A DNA stretch of 64,000 bases, taken from the NCBI GenBank assembly GCA_026119935.1, contig JALRMH010000012.1:496001-560000 (forward strand), read 5' to 3'. Both the position numbers and the translations under genes were made by a program. The notes beneath the pieces are model-generated. The model was not told where the DNA came from. It ran no database searches and worked only from the letters and a program-made list of their open reading frames with translations. This document shows, in pieces, positions 58,026 to 64,000 of the stretch. How positions within the stretch are numbered: position 1 is the stretch's first letter; every line of letters begins with the position of its first letter. Source of the stretch: Endothia cerciana. Its lineage: Eukaryota; Ascomycota; Sordariomycetes; Diaporthales; Cryphonectriaceae.

Positions 58026-58715
58026 AACGCACGCCTCCCGCTCCGTCCCCGGCCGAATTGATCCGGACGCAAGGCAGCACGGCTGACAGGACAACGGGAG
58101 CGAGGGAATCTGGGTTTCTAACACATTCACATTGCTTCTTGGAGTTGACGGGATGGAGGAAAAAGGAAAAAGGAAAAAGGGCCCGTTCAAGAGGGTCGCT
58201 CGAGAGACACTCATAATACCGAAAATACCATTTCATGGCTTTGCTCGTTGATCGCAACGGAGGTGAGCACTGCCGTTATTATTGCACCACACTCCAACCA
58301 TGCCATCCCTTGGGCTCCTGTGGAAGTTCGCTTGCTTGATACTTATATGTGCGGAGTCAGCGTAGTCGTGGTCGTCACGAGGTATGAGTTATCTCATCTC
58401 AGACTCTAATCGTGTGAGATAGTCCGCTAAAGCTTGGTCGTCACAGCAGGCCCTGGTCTGAGGCATTAGAGATACGCGCCTTTGGCCCGTCTTAGTCATC
58501 CTGCTAAATTAGAGATAGCGGTGTTCTGATTGGCTCAACCAGCGACTCGGAACTGGCCGGGATTGGAACAACTTTGAAGGAAGCTTGCTGTTGGAACCTC
58601 ACCAACGTTATCGCCTCGAGCAACTTTGACGTCCCAGGGCCAGTCATTGGGAGCCGCATCCAACTCAATCACCACCTCGCGACATCTACCGAAGCTGAGC
58701 AGCAGCTTGCCCAAG
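58026..58715. other. Intergenic region, DAHP synthase / cytochrome c1
   Basis: 690 nt without a gene; GGAAAAA repeats near 58156-58180. The right half is the cytochrome c1 promoter and leader. Confidence 0.5.
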
Positions 58716-60039
58716 ATGTTTGCCCGGTCTAGCCTGCGCTCGATGCGCGCCGCCGCCGGGGCAAGAAATGGCGCCGTCAACTTCACCAAGGTACGAAACG
58801 ATCCGTCCAAATCCAGCCATCGCCAGCGATTGAGGGAGGCAATACATTGAGAGCCATACCGCCTAGTCGCTGCCGTTACGATCAATCCGCTTTCAAGCCA
58901 TGTCATGTCCAGATTGCATAGCGGCTAACGGAGGTCTCTCGTATGCAGCGCGCCGCGTCCACATCTACCAACGCAAATGCCGCCCAAGGCCGTGGACTCA
59001 ACATCGCCGCCGCAGCCTCGACTGCTGTGGCTGTCAGCTCCATCGCCTGGTACTACCACCTCTACGGATCCGAGGCTCATGCGATGACACCCGCAGAGGA
59101 AGGGTGAGTCAATGATCTGGTCTCTGGTCTCGAAACAAACGATGGACGGGACGCGGCACCTCGAGCCAGCGGAGCCATATACGAGCTTGGAAACATATGC
59201 CTATTTCATGCAGTCGAGATATGCAGGGAGCTGACAAGACACACAGCCTTCACGCTCCCAAGTACCCCTGGGTGCACGAGCAGTGGTTCAAGACCTTCGA
59301 CCACCAGGCGTACGTTCATTCCGACCTCCGCTGTCCCGGCCTCGCGCACTGACACTATTCAAATAGACTCCGTCGAGGTTTCCAGGTCTACCAGGAAGTC
59401 TGCTCGTCTTGCCACTCCCTCAGCAGAGTCCCGTACCGAGCGATGGTCGGTACCATCTTGACCGTCGACGAGGCCAAGGCGATGGCTGAGGAGAACGAGT
59501 ACGACAACGAGCCCAACAACGAGGGCGAGATCGAGAAGCGACCCGGCAAGCTCTCCGACTACCTCCCCGCCCCCTACAAGAACGACGAGGCTGCTCGATT
59601 TGCCAACAACGGTGCCCTGCCCCCAGATCTGTCTCTGATTGTCAAGGCCCGTCACGGCGGCTGCAACTACATCTTCTCCCTTCTGACTGGCTACCCCGAG
59701 GAGCCTCCAGCGGGCGCTACAGTCGGTGCTGGTCTGAACTTCAACCCCTACTTCCCTGGAACCGGTATTGCCATGGCTCGTGTCCTCTACGACGGTCTGG
59801 TGGAGTATGAGGACGGAACTCCTGCGACGACGTCGCAGATGGCCAAGGATGTGGTTGAGTTCCTGAACTGGGCTGCCGAGCCAGAGATGGACCAGCGGAA
59901 GAAGTACGGTATGCAGGTGCTGATCGTGTCATCTGTGCTGATGGCCTTGAGCATCTGGGTCAAGAAGTACAAGTGGGCCTGGCTCAAGACCCGGAAGATC
60001 GTCTACGACCCGCCGAGCAACACTCACACACGGCACTAG
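58716..60039 (+). CDS. CYT1: Cytochrome c1, mitochondrial complex III
   Basis: Four exons: 58716-58790, 58949-59103, 59247-59309 and 59367-60039. Introns are 158, 143 and 57 nt, giving 321 aa. A bipartite presequence is clear: a basic matrix-targeting start (MFARSSLRSMRAAAGARNGA) followed by a hydrophobic sorting segment (AAAASTAVAVSSIAWYYH). The mature part begins near LHAPKYPWVHEQWFKTFDHQ. Haem c is bound covalently at CSSCH (110-114), with the axial Met in the region after ALPPDLSLIVKARHGG. Other landmarks are NPYFPGTGIAMARVLYDGLV and EYEDGTPATTSQMAKDV. A C-terminal membrane anchor GMQVLIVSSVLMALSIWV is followed by a basic matrix tail. It passes electrons from the Rieske protein to cytochrome c in the inner membrane. 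Confidence 0.98.
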
Positions 60040-60942
60040 GCGTCAAGGACTGGCAGGTGGGGGATCCGGCCGGGGCACTAGCGGGGCACTGAACTCAAGA
60101 GCGCTGGGTGTATGTATGATGATGATGAAAGTTAGACGTCCCCATCCCCCGGCCCAAACAGACTCCTGCAACACTCGCATCGACGAATTAGATAAAAATG
60201 GAATGGAGATGGGGAATGGAGTAATCTCAGGGGTCGGTAGAGTGTACATCAAACTTCCAGGTCTCAATGCAACCTTCTTCCTTTGCGTCTGCAATGAAAA
60301 ACTATGATGGCTCCATGTCATACAACGATCACACTGCATGGCGTAAGCCCAGCAAATCTGGTGGTCGTGGTGCTGGCGTGGTGCTGTCGTGATGCATCTC
60401 GGACAGGGTTGCAAGAAAAAAAATTCCGAGGTTGTGCATGCAAAACCAACTGTCCACGTATCAACAAGAGGGATCGATTGGTGCTCTTGCTGCAACGGCG
60501 CCTGTCACATGTAGAGGGGTTCTCGCTGCTAGAGTCATCTGTCATCCATTCCAGTAAATAGTGCAGCTCCAATTTGTTGAGCATCAGTGTTCCAGGCTGG
60601 CGTTGTTCGTTAGCCGAAGTGACGGAGAGTTTTTGACTGGCAGGCGGCGGCCGCAAGACGCGCCTACTTTTCGACCATCGCTACAGTACGGTACGTACCC
60701 AACAGCCCGGGGAGGCCCGTGCGACAAGCAACTACATGCCTAAAATGCCACACACGCCCACGCCCACGTCCACGTCCAAGCCAACACCTCAACATCGCAC
60801 CGTCACTCTAGCCCCCGTTGCAGAGCTCCGAACGTGTCCAGGTCTCTCTACCCATGATATTATCGCATTCCCTCTCATCTGATCATAATTTGAGCTATGG
60901 CTCATTGATGCGGCGGTTTGAGGCGACATCGGGGCCGTTGCG
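60040..60942. other. Intergenic region, cytochrome c1 / MBD4-like fusion gene
   Basis: 903 nt without a gene. A GGGGCACTAGCGGGGC element lies near 60071-60086, 35 nt after the cytochrome c1 stop, and a CGTCCA/CGCCCA-type tract lies near 60747-60778. Confidence 0.5.
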
Positions 60943-63900
60943 ATGGAAAACGAAGACACGTACGACGCGCCTCAGTCAACAGGCGATGATAAGTCATCAC
61001 CATGGGGGGACTTCACCCTAGATTCGGACCACCAGGCACCAGGGCTACTAGATCACCTTGTATCTGACAATCAGACAGCAAAGGAGAGCCTTGCATCGCT
61101 TTTTCGAACTGGCACCGCTCCCAAGGAAGAGGTCAAGCGCCTTTATGACCTTTGTTTCACCAAATTCTTGAACGATCTAAAGCAGCACCACAACAAGGAC
61201 ACGGCTATGGCTGCACTCGCACAAGCAATCCATCAGGCAATGCCAGCTGCGCCGCTCTCCCCAGAAAGGCAAAATGGCGAACCTCCGGATCTATTTGATC
61301 CCACTGGTGGTGGGAGTGCGGATGTGAGGAACGTCCTCGTCGCACTGGGGCAAGCTGGGTTTGAACGTGGCGAGCTCAAATCAGCCCACGACATCAGCAG
61401 CTCTGCTGGCATTGAACCTTTCGAAAGGCTCTTGGCACGCCTCGCAGGGCGGCAGGATAGCCAGCCACCTCAGCGTCCTGGAGGGATGAACACTAACGGA
61501 GGAGGGATGAACAACACCGCATGGCCGAATCCGCAGCAGGTCGCTGGCCCTCAGCGAGACCAGCAGCCCCCAGATTTTCAGCAAAACTTATCAGCAGCCC
61601 AACCTGCGGCTCATTTTCGTGCGCCCTTACCCCTTCAGAACTACCAGCATGGCCCGTCTTTCGTGCCCGCTGGAGGTTCTGATCCCGACCACGCTCACCT
61701 GCGGTATGGACTCCCTCCTCAGTTCGGCCAGCAGGGCTCAGGCAACCATTATATCGTCCCTGCCGCTTTAGCCCAGCCTCCACTCGCGGCGAATGGCAGT
61801 TTTGGCGCTATAGCATCGGGACAGGACGGAGCAAGCTTCGAACAGCACAATAGCCTCCCTTCGCCCATCACGCAGGCATCATCCAACCAGTCCGAGGCAC
61901 CATCTCCGCCCAACATCAACAATTCCAATGGGGGAATCGAGGTGATCTGCCCATTGCACGATCCCGACGGAAGGCCCTGTGGCAAACGATGCAGCGGCGC
62001 CAAGCCCTACCGTTCGATACAGGAGCACATTCGACGTGCGCACCCTGATCGGTACATCTCAGGGCTGCCGGCGAACGAGGAGAGCTTCCAGGCGATGGTC
62101 AGCACCGAGGGTGTCATTTGTCCTATTCCTCGCCCTGATGGTACTGCATGTGGCACGCGCTGCACAGGTTCGAAGCCTTACCGAACGGTTCAAGACCACA
62201 TTCGCGACATCCATCCCGAACACTTTGTACCTGCGCTTCCTGCTAATGAGGCAAGCTTCCGGATCAGTAAGTGTACCCTGGCGCCATGGCCCCTCTTGAT
62301 ACTCCTCAGACATCGTATTTTGAGTTGTCGGTCGTGCTGGTATCATCACATCGGACCATAAAGAAGAAATTCTCGGTGGATCCGGAAACTGTCGACGACT
62401 CCCCTTGTAAGGAAATGACTATCTTACTGACACAATATCTCAAGTGGTCGAGAAGCCAGAGACCATCACCTGTCCCCTGCCAATGCCAGATGGGTCTGCT
62501 TGTACCAAGCGCTGCTTCGGCGATAAGCGATACCGCTCGATACAGGAGCACATTCGACGAGCCCATCCCGAGCGTTATATCTCTGGCCTTTCCGCGAACG
62601 CGGAGAGCTTCCTACGTATGACTAGTGGCTTTGGGGCGACGCCACCATTGAGCCAGCAGAGGTCGGCCTCTGGTGTCAACCAGGCTGGAGCCGACCTAGC
62701 ACGACAAGATTCGAGCCACGGTTCTCAATCTCAGAGCCAGGACGATATGAGCCCTCCGCCGCCAGCTAGGGCAAGTGTGTTAGCAGAGCTGCATGAGCGT
62801 GCCGCAGTGGCAGCAAATGATCCCGACATTAGCCCGGCCTTCGATCAGCAAGTCTGGCCCTCGCCAACACAGCAGACTGCAGGAACCGTGGCTCCGGAGA
62901 TGTTGACGGTAGATGAATTCCAGCATGCAACCCAGGACTTTTTCCCTTGGCAATTCACCGCACAACCGCTACAACCGATGCCAGTTTTCCAACAAGCACA
63001 TTTCCCGAACCCGCACTACAGTGCGATGCCGCTCGCAACGACATCTGTTCAGGACTCTGATCCAACATTGAGCCGTGATCTCTTTGATTCGCAACCCATC
63101 ATCGGGGCAATGCATACTGGTTACGGTAATGCCTATTTCGCCGGTCTTCAGCAGCAGCAAACCGGGTCCCAGTCGTTTCAGCATGCCCCCGCACAAGTCG
63201 GACAGCAACTAACAAATCACCAGGCAGCGGACCAGGAGCTAAGCGGCTGGCCACTAACCAACCAACAGGCGCCGACTCAAGGGCCAAGCGGCGGAACATT
63301 GCAGATTCTTGAACCGTCTCATCAAAAGCGCAAGAGAGAGGACTCTCAATGCAGTCTTCCAGAAGGTCGTCAACAGAAGCCTTCCAAGAAATCGAGTCAA
63401 CCAAGCATGAATATTTCGACGACTAGCCACGCCAACCCAGTTCCTCAGCCCAATGGCTCCGACAAATCGCCCCTAACACCCGTTGCCCCTCCTCTCAAGA
63501 CTCCTACAAAGCCAAAAGCTATTCCAAATAAGCACGTTTCTCCTTACTTTCCTAAGCCTCCTTCCTCCAAACAAGACGACCAGGTCAACAATACCGCAGC
63601 AGCGCCGACTCCAAGCCCAAAGACGAAACGGCCGCCACGAAACACAGTCTCAGCACTCCCCATCCCGCCATTGACAGCCGATAAGTTCGGTCTCGTCCAA
63701 GAGAGACTCGCTCACGACCCGTTTCGCCTCCTGATCGCAGTTAGCTTCCTGATCCGCACGCCCGGCAACGTTTCCATCCCTGTATTCGATGATGTGATGA
63801 AACGCTGGCCAACACCTCAGGATCTGGCTGCGGCGGACCCGGAGGACGTCAAGCCAATGATTCGCAAACTCGGTCTGTGTAACCAACGTTGCGATACGAT

Positions 63901-64000
63901 CCAAAAGTACGCAAGGCTGTGGTGCCAGCAGCCGCCAAACAAGGGTGTCCGCTATGGCGTCAGGGACTATCCACGCAAGGGCGACGGGAAAGACGTCAAA
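60943..64000 (+). CDS. Three Cys/His repeats fused to an MBD4-like HhH-GPD DNA glycosylase (3' end beyond window)
   Basis: Exons 60943-62266 and 62445 to the right edge, with one 178-nt intron; 960 residues are visible. Residues 1 to about 330 are mostly disordered and Gln/Pro-rich. Three repeats follow, with first Cys at 336, 393 and 451, each fitting C-x9-C-x3-C-x11-H-x4-H and ending in HIRxxHP. The intron lies between repeats 2 and 3, and the join gives FRIMVEKPETITCPLP, parallel to FQAMVSTEGVICPIP. A second disordered stretch has basic clusters (HQKRKRED, TKRPPRN) and a VSPYFPKP motif. From about 850 comes FGLVQERLAHDPFRLLIAVS with FLIRTPGNVSIPVFDDVMKR and DVKPMIRKLGLCNQRCDTIQ, matching the start of the MBD4 glycosylase domain. 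The catalytic Asp should lie just past base 64000. Likely a nuclear base-excision enzyme for T or U opposite G; target and activity are inferred. Confidence 0.85.

Noticed and set aside
62271..62621. Possible extra exon between repeats 2 and 3 of the glycosylase fusion gene
   Set aside because: The phase does not fit, and direct splicing 62266 to 62445 reproduces the repeat spacing exactly.

Overview
This window is nuclear DNA of a filamentous ascomycete (Pezizomycotina, probably Sordariomycetes). Genes are broken by short GT-AG introns, mostly 50-180 nt. Coding exons are GC-rich at third positions. The gene set is typically fungal: Zn2Cys6/Fungal_trans_2 regulator, GH12 endoglucanase, SulP permease, an Izh3-like PAQR protein and a FAR-17a/AIG1-like protein. 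I reconstructed 19 protein-coding genes by joining exons at conserved protein blocks. I found no convincing tRNA, rRNA, CRISPR array or intact transposon.

Left part (1-24,600): the N-terminal part of a Cdc14 phosphatase gene (-) runs off the left edge. It is followed by the KEOPS subunit Pcc1 (+), a DUF427 protein with a one-base frameshift (-), a membrane-anchored histidine acid phosphatase (-), an ammonium transporter (+), a short THOC5/FimP-type THO subunit (-), a PAQR membrane receptor-like protein (+), a small unknown membrane protein (-) and the spindle-checkpoint TBC GAP Bub2 (-).

Middle part (24,600-47,800): long gene-free stretches surround a sulfate permease (+), a secreted GH12 glucanase (+), a family-2 membrane glycosyltransferase (+) and a DJ-1/PfpI protein (+). 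The 8.35 kb between the GH12 and glycosyltransferase genes is the largest gap.

Right part (48,300-64,000) is dense with housekeeping genes: a Zn2Cys6 transcription factor (-), a WD40-cyclophilin of the PPWD1 type (-), a FAR-17a/AIG1-like membrane protein (+), an Aro3-type DAHP synthase (+), cytochrome c1 (+), and at the right edge a large protein with three tandem Cys/His repeats fused to an MBD4-like HhH-GPD DNA glycosylase domain (+, cut by the window end).

The genes do not form one pathway or biosynthetic cluster. Loose themes are nutrient acquisition (phosphate, ammonium, sulfate, plant glucan) and mitotic exit (Cdc14, Bub2). The most interesting observation is the zinc-finger-like repeat/MBD4-like glycosylase fusion. 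Others are hexanucleotide expansions inside PCC1 and BUB2 coding sequence, a likely GC-AG intron, a 6-nt first coding exon, and dispersed short intergenic motifs that recur far more often than chance.
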